A stretch of DNA of 64,000 nucleotides from Vibrio sp. CB1-14 (GTDB lineage: Bacteria > Pseudomonadota > Gammaproteobacteria > Enterobacterales > Vibrionaceae): contig NZ_CP115920.1 of the NCBI RefSeq assembly GCF_040412085.2, forward strand, positions 496,001-560,000, written 5' to 3'. Below are positions 31,982-41,935 of this stretch, piece by piece (within the stretch, counting starts at the first letter, position 1; each line of letters begins with the position of its first letter). The position numbers and the translations under genes were made by a program. The notes beneath the pieces were generated by a model. That model saw only the letters and a program-made list of their open reading frames with translations. It was not told the DNA's origin and made no database searches.

Positions 31982-32361
31982 TCGATCTAGATCACTCTTT
32001 TTGTTTTCTTATCCCTCATAAGTTTAGCTTATGGATTTGCAAATTTATTCGCTTTTACTGATGTAAAGCGAGTGAACACCTTACCTGAGCAGTTTCTTCG
32101 CCCCTTCGTCAAAAAACACTTCATTCAAATTCATTTATGATGCATAAATACTCATAAGGCGATATTGAATCCGGCGCAAAGTGCGCTTAAAAAGGTTTTT
32201 TCACTATTGCTATGGTTAAATAAATGTAAATACAATGCTGCATCTGTGGAAAGTCGATAGAAAATGTTCTGTCGACAATGGAAAGAGAAGGTTCCCCTAA
32301 AACCGTCTCGTTAAAGGCCAGTCTCTTTTCGTCCACACGCAGTAATAAGAAGGAATGTGTT
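31982..32361. other. Long leader before astC/argD
   Basis: This 380-bp gap contains no supported ORF. It holds paired ARG-like boxes at 32118-32156 and then about 200 bp of AT-rich sequence leading to the gene, suggesting a promoter close to the boxes or an untranslated leader. An in-frame extension of the coding region to 32278 is judged non-coding. Confidence 0.5.
32118..32156. promoter_or_regulatory. Predicted tandem ArgR (ARG) boxes before astC/argD
   Basis: Box 32118-32135 has a perfect right half ATTCA and a partial left half TTCAT. Box 32139-32156 has TGCAT and ACTCA, each one mismatch from consensus. The 3-bp spacing is exact. In E. coli ArgR represses argD and activates astCADBE, so the sign of control here is open. 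Confidence 0.55.
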
Positions 32362-33573
32362 ATGACAACGGAAAAAGCGGTAACTCGTGAGTGGTTCGAT
32401 GAGGTAATGGTGCCTTGTTATAACCCTATGGAGATGATTCCAGTTAAGGGTGAGGGTGCACGTGTTTGGGATCAGCAAGGTAACGAGTATATCGACTTTG
32501 CTGGTGGTATCGCGGTGAGCTGTTTAGGCCATTGCCACCCTGCGATGGTGAATGCGGTTACAGAGCAAGCCAACAAAATTTGGCACTTAAGTAATGTAAT
32601 GACCAATGAGCCTGCACTGCGCCTTGCGAAAAAACTGACTGAAGTGAGCTTTGCTGAGCGCGTGTTCTTTGCCAACTCGGGTGCAGAAGCGAACGAAGCA
32701 GCGCTTAAGCTTGCGCGTCGCTGGGCAGCGGATGTACATGGCACTGAAAAGTCAGAAATCATCGCGTTTAACCAAGGCTTCCACGGCCGTACTTTCTTTA
32801 CCGTGACAGTGGGTGGTCAAGCGGCCTACTCCGATGGTTTTGGTCCTAAGCCAGGTGACGTGACACACATTCCTTATAACGATATCGCGGCGCTCGAAGC
32901 GCAAATGTCTGAGAAAACCTGTGCGGTGATGATGGAGCCACTACAAGGTGAGGGCGGTATCGTTTCTCCGCAACCTGAATTCGTTCAAGCCGTTCGTGAG
33001 CTTTGTGATAAGTACAATGCGCTACTTATCTTTGATGAAGTACAAACAGGTAACGGCCGTACCGGTAACTTTTACGCTTACCAAGGTCTTGGTATCACGC
33101 CTGATATTCTGAGCACGGCTAAATCTCTGGGCGGCGGCTTCCCTATCGGAGCCATGCTAACCACAGAAAAACTGGCCGCTCACATGAAGGTGGGAACCCA
33201 TGGTTCAACCTATGGCGGTAACCCGCTCGCGTGTGCGGTAGCAGAGGCGGTTGTTGATGTAGTTTCTCGCAAGGACGTACTAGAAGGCGTTGCTGAGCGT
33301 GAGGCTTGGTTCCGTGAAGGTCTTGAGAAAATCAACGCGAAATATGACCTATTTAGTGAAATTCGTGGCAAAGGCTTGCTACTTGGCGCTGCGCTTAACG
33401 AAGAGTGGCAAGGCCGAGCTCGTGACGTATTAGTTGCTGCAGGCCAACAAGGTTTGATGGTGCTGGTTGCCGGTGCCAACGTGGTGCGCTTCACACCATC
33501 ACTGGTTATCACTCAACAAGAAGTTGAAGAAGGATTAGCTAAACTAGACAAAGCCATTGGTACGCTAGTTTAA
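32362..33573 (+). CDS. astC: Acetylornithine/succinylornithine aminotransferase
   Basis: PLP-dependent class III aminotransferase. It can transfer the amino group of N-acetylornithine (ArgD, biosynthesis) or N-succinylornithine (AstC, catabolism). [18 protein letters not shown], the Asp of [12 protein letters not shown] and the PLP lysine of [14 protein letters not shown] are all intact. ATG 32362 follows AAGGAA and gives 403 residues. Since astA and astD follow directly and no second argD is in the window, one enzyme probably serves both routes; argD would be an equally valid name. Confidence 0.93.
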   Translation: MTTEKAVTREWFDEVMVPCYNPMEMIPVKGEGARVWDQQGNEYIDFAGGIAVSCLGHCHPAMVNAVTEQANKIWHLSNVMTNEPALRLAKKLTEVSFAERVFFANSGAEANEAALKLARRWAADVHGTEKSEIIAFNQGFHGRTFFTVTVGGQAAYSDGFGPKPGDVTHIPYNDIAALEAQMSEKTCAVMMEPLQGEGGIVSPQPEFVQAVRELCDKYNALLIFDEVQTGNGRTGNFYAYQGLGITPDILSTAKSLGGGFPIGAMLTTEKLAAHMKVGTHGSTYGGNPLACAVAEAVVDVVSRKDVLEGVAEREAWFREGLEKINAKYDLFSEIRGKGLLLGAALNEEWQGRARDVLVAAGQQGLMVLVAGANVVRFTPSLVITQQEVEEGLAKLDKAIGTLV

Positions 33574-33654
33574 GCAGACAGCCGATAAGTCGGCTTTTAG
33601 ATACTCTCTCGGATTTGGATGTTCCGAGAGAGTTCGCGTCAGGAGGGATTATTG

Positions 33655-34674
33655 ATGCTTGTTGTTCGTCCTATCACTATGTCTGACTACGATGCGCTGC
33701 ATACTTGCGCGGTAGAATCAGGCCACGGTTTCACTTCTCTTCCCGTTAATGAAGAGCTTCTGACAAACCGAATTACCCACTCTGAATACAGCTTTGCTAA
33801 ACATGATGTCACGGCGCCTACCGACGAAGGTTATTTGATGGTTGGCTTTGACACCGAAACCGGCGAAGTCGCAGGGACAACGGGTATTGAAGGTGCGATT
33901 GGTTGGGATGTTCCTTTCTACTCTTATCACATAAGTACCGTGGTGCACTCATCGCCAAAGCTGAACGTCAACAACGTGGTGAAGCTTTTGACCTTTGGCA
34001 ACAATTACACTGGCTGTAGTGAAATCTGTACCTTGTTCTTGCGTCCGGAGTTTCGAGGTGGTCTAAATGGACGCCTAATGTCGAAATGTCGCTTCTTGAT
34101 GATGGCAGAGCACCCAGAGCGCTTTTCTAAAACCATCTTTGCAGAAATGCGCGGCGTGTCGGATGCAGAAGGTAACTCACCGTTTTGGCAGTGGTTACAA
34201 GAGCACTTCTTCTCGATCGATTTCACGATGGCAGATTATCTAACAGGTATAGGTAAAAAAGGCTTTATTGCCGACCTAATGCCAAAGCTACCTATTTACA
34301 TCAATCTGCTGAGTAAAGAAGCGCAAGCGGTTATCGGTCAAGTGCATGAAAATACGCGTCCTGCATTAAAACTACTTGAGAAAGAAGGTTTTACTTGTCG
34401 GAACTATGTCGACATCTTCGATGCAGGTCCAACGGTTGAATGCGATCTTCGTAATATCCAAGCGGTACGAGATTCATTTCGCGCTAAGGTGTCGGTCTCT
34501 GAGCACACCAGTTCACAGGACTACCTGATTGCTAATACTTCTTTTGAGCACTTCCGTGCGACGGCGGCTAAAGCGGCGTTTGACGCCGAGTCTGGCACCG
34601 TATTGTTGTCTCCTGAGGCGGCGGATGCACTGAATGTTGCTGATGGCGACATGGTTCGTATGCTGGCTCAATAA
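33655..34674 (+). CDS. astA: Arginine N-succinyltransferase
   Basis: Transfers succinyl from succinyl-CoA to arginine, first step of the AST pathway of arginine breakdown. The N-terminal VRPITMSDYDAL is the GNAT-like opening of AstA; LNGRLMSKCRFLMMA and YVDIFDAGPTVEC are characteristic later segments. ATG 33655 follows AGGAGGG and yields 339 residues, the family length. It lies 81 bp after astC and 77 bp before astD. Confidence 0.95.
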   Translation: MLVVRPITMSDYDALHTCAVESGHGFTSLPVNEELLTNRITHSEYSFAKHDVTAPTDEGYLMVGFDTETGEVAGTTGIEGAIGWDVPFYSYHISTVVHSSPKLNVNNVVKLLTFGNNYTGCSEICTLFLRPEFRGGLNGRLMSKCRFLMMAEHPERFSKTIFAEMRGVSDAEGNSPFWQWLQEHFFSIDFTMADYLTGIGKKGFIADLMPKLPIYINLLSKEAQAVIGQVHENTRPALKLLEKEGFTCRNYVDIFDAGPTVECDLRNIQAVRDSFRAKVSVSEHTSSQDYLIANTSFEHFRATAAKAAFDAESGTVLLSPEAADALNVADGDMVRMLAQ

Positions 34675-34751
34675 GCGACGTTACTCGCCTCCACAAGCAA
34701 TAAGATGGCCGCTCACAGCGGCCACATTTAAAAGACCAAAGGAACTTCACT

Positions 34752-36218
34752 ATGTCTCAACAAACTCAATGGATCTCGGGCAACTGGGTAGCGGGTCTCG
34801 GTGACGCGTTTCAGTCACTGTCACCATACGACAATAATATTATCTGGGAAGGTCAATCCGCGACGCCAGAGCAAGTAGATCAGGCAGTATCTTCCGCTCG
34901 CAAGGCGTTTGTTGAGTGGAAAAAAAGACCGTTTGCGGAACGTGAGGCTATTGTGCTGGCGTTTGCCGACAAGGTTAAAGAACGTAGTGAAGAGATTGCT
35001 ATTGCGATTGCCAAAGAAACGGGCAAGCCGTTATGGGAAACCCGCACTGAAGCCGGCGCGATGGCCGGTAAAATTGCCATTTCGATACGTGCTTACCATC
35101 AACGCACTGGTGAGAACCAACGCGAAGCAGCTGGAAACCAAATCGTCCTCCGTCACAGGCCACTTGGTGTTATGGCAGTGTTTGGTCCTTATAACTTTCC
35201 GGGACACTTGCCAAATGGCCATATCGTGCCAGCGCTGTTGGCAGGGAACACAGTGGTCTTTAAACCCTCAGAGCAAACTCCACTAGTCGGCGAACTTGCA
35301 ATGAAAATCTGGGAGGAAGTGGGACTGCCTGCCGGTGTTATTAACCTTGTTCAAGGTGGTAAAGAGACGGGTATCGCTCTTGCTGATTCGAAAGGCATTG
35401 ATGGCGTGCTGTTTACTGGTAGCGCCAACACAGGGCATATCCTGCATCGTCAATTTGCTGGTCAGCCTGGCAAGATGCTGGCGCTCGAGATGGGCGGTAA
35501 CAATCCGCTTGTCGTCAGTGAAGCGTTTGGTGATGTTGATGCGGCGGTGTACACCATTTTGCAATCGGCCTACATCAGTGCTGGACAGCGTTGTACCTGC
35601 GCACGACGCCTTTATGTGCCATTTGGTGAAAAAGGTGATCAACTAGTAGAAAGCCTAGTGTCTGCTATTAATAAGATCCGTATCGATGAGCCGTTTGCAC
35701 AGCCTGCGCCATTTATGGGCCCGCAGATCTCAGAGCAGGCCGCTGACCATATTATTGCAGCGCAAGCTGAGTTGGTGAAGCTAGGCGGTAAGAGCCTAGT
35801 AGAAGCAAAACGCTTGAAAGCCGCCTTCGTGACGCCAGCACTGTTAGATGCCACTGATATCGATGAGCTTCCTGATGAAGAGTACTTTGGGCCGCTGCTA
35901 CAACTGGTGCGCTACGAAACTCTTGAACAAGCGGTAGAGCTGTCCAACGATACCCGATTTGGTTTGTCGGCAGGGCTTATCTCAGAGCGTGATGAGGAGT
36001 GGCAATATTTCACAGACCACATTCGAGCAGGCATTGTAAACCGCAACCGTCAGCTTACAGGAGCCAGTGGTGATGCGCCGTTTGGCGGTCCGGGCGCGTC
36101 TGGCAACCTTCGTCCAAGTGCGTTTTATGCAGCAGATTACTGCGCTTACCCTATGGCATCAATGGAGGGCGATAACACCGTTCTTCCTGCGACTTTAAGC
36201 CCTGGCATCGAACTATAA
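34752..36218 (+). CDS. astD: Succinylglutamate-semialdehyde dehydrogenase
   Basis: NAD-dependent oxidation of succinylglutamate semialdehyde in the AST pathway. Aldehyde dehydrogenase features are [14 protein letters not shown], the general-base Glu in LEMGGNN and the nucleophile Cys in [11 protein letters not shown]. The 488 residues match AstD. astB and astE, which normally complete the pathway, are not in this cluster. A DUF1338 gene follows after 10 bp. Confidence 0.95.
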   Translation: MSQQTQWISGNWVAGLGDAFQSLSPYDNNIIWEGQSATPEQVDQAVSSARKAFVEWKKRPFAEREAIVLAFADKVKERSEEIAIAIAKETGKPLWETRTEAGAMAGKIAISIRAYHQRTGENQREAAGNQIVLRHRPLGVMAVFGPYNFPGHLPNGHIVPALLAGNTVVFKPSEQTPLVGELAMKIWEEVGLPAGVINLVQGGKETGIALADSKGIDGVLFTGSANTGHILHRQFAGQPGKMLALEMGGNNPLVVSEAFGDVDAAVYTILQSAYISAGQRCTCARRLYVPFGEKGDQLVESLVSAINKIRIDEPFAQPAPFMGPQISEQAADHIIAAQAELVKLGGKSLVEAKRLKAAFVTPALLDATDIDELPDEEYFGPLLQLVRYETLEQAVELSNDTRFGLSAGLISERDEEWQYFTDHIRAGIVNRNRQLTGASGDAPFGGPGASGNLRPSAFYAADYCAYPMASMEGDNTVLPATLSPGIEL

Positions 36219-36228
36219 GGAGCGTGCT

Positions 36229-37020
36229 ATGACTGTTGACGCGCTATTTGGCCACTTGTGGCAAGACTATATCACTCGCCTGTGCCCATCGGCACATAAG
36301 GTGCACGACTTGCTTAGAGAAGATGAGTCGCTTATCAATGACCATATTGCGCTGCGAACCTTTAATGTCGCGCCACTGGGTATCGACACAATAGCTAAGC
36401 CGTTTCTAGATCTTGGTTACGAGGTCAGTGGCCATTACGACTTTGAAGCCAAAAAGCTGACTGCGATACACCTAGAACATAGCGATGCTTTGCTTCCTAA
36501 GGTGTTTATCAGCGAGTTGCGAGTAGAAGAGTGCTCTCAATCGCTTCAAGATATCGTGGCTAAGTTAGTGGCACAGGTGGACAGCGCCAAGCTTTCCTCT
36601 GCTGAGTTCTTATATGGTGGCCGTTTGTGGGACTTAAGCTATCAAGACTTACAAATGTTGGCACAAGAAAGTGAGTATGCCTCATGGCTTGCTGCTCACG
36701 GTTATGGCGCCAATCACTTCACGGTGAGCGTGAATCAGCTTGACTGCTTTGCCGAAGTAGTTGAGGTCAATCAGCACCTTCGTGATGCTGGGTTTGCGAT
36801 TAATGAATCGGGCGGGGAAGTGAAAGGCTCACCAGAGGTGCTGCTAGAGCAATCCTCGACCATGGCAGACAAAGTGTCCGTGGCATTTACTGATGGTGAT
36901 CAGTTGATTCCAGGTGGCTTCTATGAGTTTGCTAAACGTTACCAGCTAGCCGATGGCAGTTACTACCAAGGCTTTGTCGCGGCATCTGCGGACAAAATCT
37001 TTGAGAGTACGCATCAGTAA
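36229..37020 (+). CDS. DUF1338-family protein (HglS-like metal oxygenase fold)
   Basis: A 263-residue DUF1338 protein. Characterised members (Pseudomonas HglS) are Fe(II)-dependent 2-oxoadipate dioxygenase/decarboxylases producing D-2-hydroxyglutarate. A possible metal triad is visible: His39 in NDHIALRTF, His163 in ANHFTVS and Glu233 in FYEFAKRY. It is shorter than HglS (about 460 residues), so substrate identity should not be assumed. It lies 10 bp after astD with GGAG before its ATG, so it belongs to the ast operon. A role with a 2-oxoacid arising from arginine or lysine breakdown is inference. Confidence 0.85.
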   Translation: MTVDALFGHLWQDYITRLCPSAHKVHDLLREDESLINDHIALRTFNVAPLGIDTIAKPFLDLGYEVSGHYDFEAKKLTAIHLEHSDALLPKVFISELRVEECSQSLQDIVAKLVAQVDSAKLSSAEFLYGGRLWDLSYQDLQMLAQESEYASWLAAHGYGANHFTVSVNQLDCFAEVVEVNQHLRDAGFAINESGGEVKGSPEVLLEQSSTMADKVSVAFTDGDQLIPGGFYEFAKRYQLADGSYYQGFVAASADKIFESTHQ

Positions 37021-37079
37021 CGATAAACCCTACAGCGCCGTCATTGCACTGGCCAGGCCTCTACGCAGAGATGACGGAG

Positions 37080-37230
37080 GAACAACAGCTCACGTCATTC
37101 CTGCGTAGGCAGGAATCTACTTGAGCTTGGGACGCGCTAAAAGAAGACCCCCTGCCTGCGTAGGGGTGACGACTATTTGGGGTTAGGGTGATATCTCAAG
37201 GCTCGTCATTCCTGCGCAGGGGTGACGATA
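37080..37230. repeat. Single degenerate copy of the 127-bp REP-like unit
   Basis: The two palindromes of the oxyR-mrcA array recur here: CTCACGTCATTCCTGCGTAG at 37090 and CCTGCCTGCGTAGGGGTGAC near 37151, with a similar ACGCGCT spacer, plus an extra half-unit GTCATTCCTGCGCAGGGGTG at about 37205. It lies in the tail-to-tail gap between the DUF1338 gene and crp. Confidence 0.85.
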
Positions 37231-37241
37231 AATTTGAAACA

Positions 37242-37270
37242 AAAAAAGCCACCCGAGGGTGGCTTTTTAA
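37242..37270. terminator. Bidirectional terminator between DUF1338 gene and crp
   Basis: AAAAAGCCACC pairs with GGTGGCTTTTT around CGAG, with A and T runs on both sides, serving both convergent genes. Confidence 0.9.
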
Positions 37271-37286
37271 ATCTTGTTACGTGCTC

Positions 37287-37919
37287 TTAGCGAGTACCGT
37301 AAACCACGATTGTCTTACCGTGGGCAGAAATTAGGTTCTGCTCTTCTAGCATCTTAAGAATACGACCTACTGTTTCGCGAGAACAACCAACGATTTGGCC
37401 AATCTCTTGACGAGTGATCTTGATTTGCATGCCGTCTGGATGAGTCATTGCATCAGGTTGTTTCGCTAGGTTAAGTAGCGTCTGTGCAATACGACCCGTT
37501 ACGTCTAGGAATGCTAGGTCACCTACTTTTTGGCTAGTCACTTGTAGACGACTTGCCATCTGAGCAGATAAGCGCATTAGAATGTCTGGGTTAACTTGGA
37601 TAAGCTGACGGAACTTCTTGAATGAGATTTCCGCAACTTCACAAGGTGATTTTGCTCGTACCCATGCCGTACGTTCTTGGTCCTCTTCGAACAAGCCAAG
37701 TTCACCGATGAAGTCACCTTGGTTTAGGTAAGACAAGATCATCTCTTTGCCTTCTTCATCTTTAATCAGTACCGCTACAGAGCCTTTGACGATGTAGTAA
37801 AGCGTTTCTGCTTTCTCGCCCGCATGAATAAGCGTGCTCTTTGATGGGTACTTGTGAATGTGGCAGTGTGAAAGGAACCACTCTAACGTTGGGTCGGTTT
37901 GAGGTTTACCTAGAACCAT
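37287..37919 (-). CDS. crp: Cyclic AMP receptor protein
   Basis: Global transcription factor that binds cAMP and recruits RNA polymerase for catabolic, chitin-use and competence genes in Vibrio. The cyclic-nucleotide domain includes [18 protein letters not shown] with the cAMP contacts; the C-terminal helix-turn-helix is [19 protein letters not shown]. The 210 residues and sequence are nearly identical to known enterobacterial and Vibrio Crp. A CRP-like site lies about 200 bp upstream. Confidence 0.99.
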   Translation of the reverse strand: MVLGKPQTDPTLEWFLSHCHIHKYPSKSTLIHAGEKAETLYYIVKGSVAVLIKDEEGKEMILSYLNQGDFIGELGLFEEDQERTAWVRAKSPCEVAEISFKKFRQLIQVNPDILMRLSAQMASRLQVTSQKVGDLAFLDVTGRIAQTLLNLAKQPDAMTHPDGMQIKITRQEIGQIVGCSRETVGRILKMLEEQNLISAHGKTIVVYGTR

Positions 37920-38112
37920 ATATCTTACTTCCTCTGCAGGGTATGCTTGCTGCTTTCCATATTTGTTAGCAAGCCCGTTGGTTAAGACCTACTAGCATAA
38001 AAGCACTTTGAAGATGGCGCAAGCGATCTTCTATTTCCTAGAAATAGTATCCTTTTTTGCGCCGCTTTTCTTGATTTTAATCGTGTCAAAAGCGTATTTA
38101 TCTATACAAAAC

Positions 38113-38128
38113 TGTGCACATGATCACG
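38113..38128. promoter_or_regulatory. Predicted CRP site upstream of crp
   Basis: TGTGC-ACATGA-TCACG matches the consensus TGTGA-N6-TCACA at eight of ten core positions with the correct spacing. It is about 194 bp upstream of the crp start, consistent with autoregulation. Found by eye. Confidence 0.5.
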
Positions 38129-38161
38129 ATACAAAAAACAGGCTGATTTGGCTCACATTTC

Positions 38162-39031
38162 CTAACCTATTTTTCCCGTTTCTATAAGTTGCTGAAGTAT
38201 TGGTCTGACGATTAGCTCCATCGCAAAACTCATCTTACCGCCCGGCACTACGATGGTGTTGTGACGTGACATGAACGAACCATCAATCATCGCTAGTAAG
38301 TACGGGAAGTCGACATTCTTGATACCACGTAAGCGAATCACCACAAAACTCTCATCCAAACTCGGAATGCCTTTCGCATTGAGCGGGTTTGAAGTGTCCA
38401 CGGTTGGGACGCGCTGGAAGTTAATGTGTGTGCGTGAAAATTGCGGTGTAATGTAGCTTAAGTAGTCGTCCATCGAGCGAACAATTGAGTCAGTAACCGC
38501 TTCTCGAGAGTGACCACGATCGCGGGTGTCTCGTACGAATTTTTGGATCCACTCGAGGTTAACGATAGGCACCATGCCGATAAGCAGGTCAACGTGCTGC
38601 GCAGCATTGACATCGCCATCTACAACGCCGCCGTGTAGGCCTTCATAAAACAGCACATCGCTATTCTCTGGCAGGTCTTGCCATGGAGTGAAGGTGCCTG
38701 GCATTTGATTATAAGGCACGGCCTCATCGAAGGTGTGTAGGTAGCGGCGGAACTGGCCAGTACCATTTTGCCCATAGTTGCGAAAAAACTCTTCAAGCGC
38801 AGGGAAGTCGTTCGCTTGGGGGCCAAAGTAGCTGATGTGTTTACCTTGATCTTTGGCTTTGCGGATCTCGATGTCCATCTCTGGGCGAGTAAAACGGTGA
38901 AAGCTATCACCTTCAATAAATGCAGGCTTGACGCTCATCATGTTGAACATCTTGCGAAATGCTTCTGACGTTGTGGTGGTTCCAGCTCCAGAGGAGCCCG
39001 TTACAGCAATGATCGGGTGTTTTGCTGACAT
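38162..39031 (-). CDS. prkB: Phosphoribulokinase-like protein PrkB
   Basis: A 289-residue P-loop kinase homologous to phosphoribulokinase. The nucleotide-binding GSSGAGTTTTS is at residues 12-22, and the PRK signature region (FYEGLHGGVVDGD) is present. No Calvin cycle genes are near, and the in vivo substrate of this non-photosynthetic family is not established. It is upstream of crp on the same strand, as in E. coli (crp-yhfA-prkB), but yhfA is missing here. Confidence 0.92.
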   Translation of the reverse strand: MSAKHPIIAVTGSSGAGTTTTSEAFRKMFNMMSVKPAFIEGDSFHRFTRPEMDIEIRKAKDQGKHISYFGPQANDFPALEEFFRNYGQNGTGQFRRYLHTFDEAVPYNQMPGTFTPWQDLPENSDVLFYEGLHGGVVDGDVNAAQHVDLLIGMVPIVNLEWIQKFVRDTRDRGHSREAVTDSIVRSMDDYLSYITPQFSRTHINFQRVPTVDTSNPLNAKGIPSLDESFVVIRLRGIKNVDFPYLLAMIDGSFMSRHNTIVVPGGKMSFAMELIVRPILQQLIETGKIG

Positions 39032-39158
39032 GACACTTCCTGTGTATTTGTAATTGTCGTTATAAATTTGCTAACTCACATAAGGAGTTAGACCTTGTAG
39101 GCCAATTTCAGTTCAATAGCCTTTCAATATAGCAGCTACTTGCGCAGCTACCGAAAAA

Positions 39159-39371
39159 TTACAGCGAGCGACGCGATTTAATGTCGACGGTTTCGTGCAG
39201 TTCAGAGAAAACGATGACGGCCTCACCGCTTTCGAGCTGGCTACGAACATGGCGAACTTTATCATCTAGCGATATTTCCGACTCACCATAGTCGGTGCCT
39301 TCGCGCAGCACGAACTCTTTAATAAGGTTATCTAGCGTGTCTGCGTCAATCTGTTGCCATGGGATGATCAT
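39159..39371 (-). CDS. yheU: YheU family protein (UPF0270)
   Basis: A 70-residue acidic protein of the UPF0270 family, function unknown. [20 protein letters not shown] and VREGTDYG-like (VLREGTDYG) segments are the conserved blocks. It lies between prkB and yheT in the same orientation, matching the order in E. coli. Confidence 0.93.
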   Translation of the reverse strand: MIIPWQQIDADTLDNLIKEFVLREGTDYGESEISLDDKVRHVRSQLESGEAVIVFSELHETVDIKSRRSL

Positions 39372-39444
39372 AAATACCTCTCAATTCTATGACCGCAGGA
39401 TTATAGCACTGCTGATTCACAAAGGGATCTATCGCTGTTTTTGG

Positions 39445-40422
39445 CTAGTCAATAAAGTGTCGGTAGTAGCTTGGTAAGCTCTCTTCTAACCAAAAGCGCG
39501 GGCGTCGCAAACTACCCGTCATAAAGCCGACATGACCACCTCGATCAAGCAGTTGGTAATTGATATGGCTTGGAAGACTAAAAGTTGGAATGACCTCGTG
39601 TGTCATAAAGGGGTCATCCTTGGCATGAATAAACTGAGTCGGTACGGTGATTTCTCTTAGGCGAGGTAGCCCAGAGCAGCGCTGATAGTAGTCGTCGGCA
39701 TTTTTAAATCCATGCAGCGGAGCAGTGATCAAATCATCGAACTCGTAAAGCTTTTTCATGTTCTTAATGCGCTCTTCGGTCAGTCCGAGGACTTCGCTTA
39801 GCAGATGAAGTTTGTTGAGCGCATTCTTTTTCATCGAACTGAGCAGGTAAGAGCGATAGACCTTAGAGAAGCCTTGTTCAATACGTCTAGCACACGCTGC
39901 CAAGTCGAGTGGCGCAGAGATGACGGTTGCGCCATCGAGCTTAGTATCATCGCCGTAGTGAGCGAGATAGTTGGTGAGCATATTGCCGCCAAGGGAAATG
40001 CCTACGGCAACCTTTCTACTATTTGGGTAACGATGATCCAAAAGCTCAATGAACTGTCTCGCATCACCAATCTCACCGGAATGATAAGCTCTGGCAAGTC
40101 GGTTCGGGTTTGGCCCACAGCCGCGAAAGTGCATCATGACCGACAGCCAGCCCTGCTTAGCAAATGCGTGCATTAGCCCGTTGGCATAAGGGCTGTGAAA
40201 GCAGCCTTCTAAGCCATGAAATAGAACAAACACAGGTTTGTTTTGGGCACTTTGTCTATGGGGATCTTCACTCCACGCGAGCTCGACAAAGTCGCCATCT
40301 GGGGTATCCAGGGTTTCCCATATCGGCTCAAATAACGCTTTGCGTCGTACAAAGCGTGGGATCAGCGTCTGGACGTGTGGATTGGCTAGCCCTTTGGCGG
40401 CGATAAAGTGTTTGCTGCTCAT
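39445..40422 (-). CDS. yheT: Alpha/beta hydrolase YheT
   Basis: A 325-residue serine hydrolase of the YheT/YMC0 family with nucleophile elbow GISLGGN and a conserved FHGLEGC segment near the oxyanion hole; a C-terminal GGHVGFM supplies the catalytic His. Substrate is unknown. Its ATG overlaps the stop of the upstream regulator gene as ATGA, so the two are translationally coupled here, unlike in E. coli where no such regulator precedes it. Confidence 0.92.
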   Translation of the reverse strand: MSSKHFIAAKGLANPHVQTLIPRFVRRKALFEPIWETLDTPDGDFVELAWSEDPHRQSAQNKPVFVLFHGLEGCFHSPYANGLMHAFAKQGWLSVMMHFRGCGPNPNRLARAYHSGEIGDARQFIELLDHRYPNSRKVAVGISLGGNMLTNYLAHYGDDTKLDGATVISAPLDLAACARRIEQGFSKVYRSYLLSSMKKNALNKLHLLSEVLGLTEERIKNMKKLYEFDDLITAPLHGFKNADDYYQRCSGLPRLREITVPTQFIHAKDDPFMTHEVIPTFSLPSHINYQLLDRGGHVGFMTGSLRRPRFWLEESLPSYYRHFID

Positions 40423-41807
40423 AACGTAAATTCACTTACGGGATTGGATTGCAATAGTGCTTTTAGAGTATCTACGCCTAATTGTAGCTGCTCGATCGTT
40501 TGTGGCGAGCTCAGCGATAGACGTACCGCAGGCGCTACCGAGCCACCAGGAGGTGCAAACAGCTCGCCCGATTTGACGACAACCCCTTGCTCTGAGGCTC
40601 TACTAACAAACTCACTCAGCCGCCAGTGCTCAGGTAGGGTTAGCCAAACGTGAAAGCCGCCTTGTTGATAACGAAGGTCAAACTCGCCTAGCGTGTCTAC
40701 CGCGATGGCAATACGCTTTTTCATTTCGCTGTGGATGATAGTGAGGTTTCGCTCTGCATCACCAGAGAGCAGCATTTCACAGGTTAGGGCAGTGAGTAGA
40801 GGGCTTATCATCCAGCTGTGGTTTTGCAGTGTCATCACCAGATGTTGATGAAGCTTTTCCGGGGCGCTCATATAGCCCACCCGTAGACCGGGTGCGAGAC
40901 ATTTCGAGAAAGCACCAATATGGATAACGCGCTCAGGCGCGAAGTTAACCATGGGAGCCGGGGCTTTTTCTATCAGCAGGCCGTTGATCTCATCTTCAAT
41001 CACGTAGACATCATAAGACTCACAGATGCGCAAGATATCGCGGCGGCGCTCTTCAGACATAATGGCAGTGGTAGGGTTTTGCAGCGTTGGCGTTAAGTAG
41101 ATAAATCGCGGCGAGTAGCGCTGGCAGCATACCTCCAACGATTCTGGCGTTATGCCAAATTCATCCATGTCCACGCCTTTGAGCGTCAATTGATTCTGAC
41201 GTGCCAAACTAATCACACCCGGGTAGGTGTACTTTTCGACCAAGACGGTATCGCCCGCACGAGTGAAGGTGTCGAGTACCATCTGAATCGCATGCTGCGC
41301 GCCTGAACTAAATAGCATCCTATGTGCGGGAAGTTTGATGCCTTTATTATTGAGCCAATTGGCGACTATGGTTCGGTGAGCATCCAGTCCGGCGGGGGGG
41401 TGATAGAGCATCAATTGGTTGAGGTGCGAGTTCGAGCTTGAGATGCGCTGCATAGCTTGTTTTAGCATATCGCTTCTGTCGAGCAGAGGCGGAATATTAT
41501 AACCAAAGTTCATTTCACCTTGCGCCACCGTGCTTTGCTCGAATACCCAGCTGGGTTTATTGGTATCAGAGACATAGGTGCCAGCACCGACTTTTGCTTC
41601 CACCAAGCCCCTTCGTTCTACTTCCGCATAGGCTCGGGTAATCGTTCCTACCGTGACACCGAGCTTATCTGCAAGCCAACGGTGAGTGGGTAGTTTACTG
41701 TTTGCTTTGAGAGCGCCATCTTCGATCATTGTGGCGATCTGATCAGCGATCTGTTTGTAGATCGGCGCTGGATCTTGCTTGAATACTGTAATCGTCTCGA
41801 TTGTCAT
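40419..41807 (-). CDS. MocR-type GntR/aminotransferase regulator
   Basis: A 462-residue PLP-dependent regulator. Residues about 10-75 are a GntR winged helix (ADKLGVTVGTITRAYAEVERRG); the remainder is a class I aminotransferase-like domain with the PLP lysine in GAFSKCLAPGLRVGY. MocR proteins typically sense an amino acid or vitamin B6 compound. It is divergent from a LysE-type exporter across 128 bp, so that exporter is the likely target. A second possibility is control of yheT, with which it overlaps by four bases. Confidence 0.92.
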   Translation of the reverse strand: MTIETITVFKQDPAPIYKQIADQIATMIEDGALKANSKLPTHRWLADKLGVTVGTITRAYAEVERRGLVEAKVGAGTYVSDTNKPSWVFEQSTVAQGEMNFGYNIPPLLDRSDMLKQAMQRISSSNSHLNQLMLYHPPAGLDAHRTIVANWLNNKGIKLPAHRMLFSSGAQHAIQMVLDTFTRAGDTVLVEKYTYPGVISLARQNQLTLKGVDMDEFGITPESLEVCCQRYSPRFIYLTPTLQNPTTAIMSEERRRDILRICESYDVYVIEDEINGLLIEKAPAPMVNFAPERVIHIGAFSKCLAPGLRVGYMSAPEKLHQHLVMTLQNHSWMISPLLTALTCEMLLSGDAERNLTIIHSEMKKRIAIAVDTLGEFDLRYQQGGFHVWLTLPEHWRLSEFVSRASEQGVVVKSGELFAPPGGSVAPAVRLSLSSPQTIEQLQLGVDTLKALLQSNPVSEFTL

Positions 41808-41935
41808 GGTGACAATAAACCCTTTGCGTCTGCTGTATGGCTTTGTTAGGGTTATTTTGTGCTCGAATTAACAATAAATCAACGTATTTATGGAAATTGT
41901 ATCGATACAATTTTTATCATAGAGGGAGAAAAGGG

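Noticed and set aside
38162..39031. Calvin-cycle phosphoribulokinase
   Set aside because: The position next to crp and the absence of RuBisCO genes fit the non-photosynthetic PrkB family.
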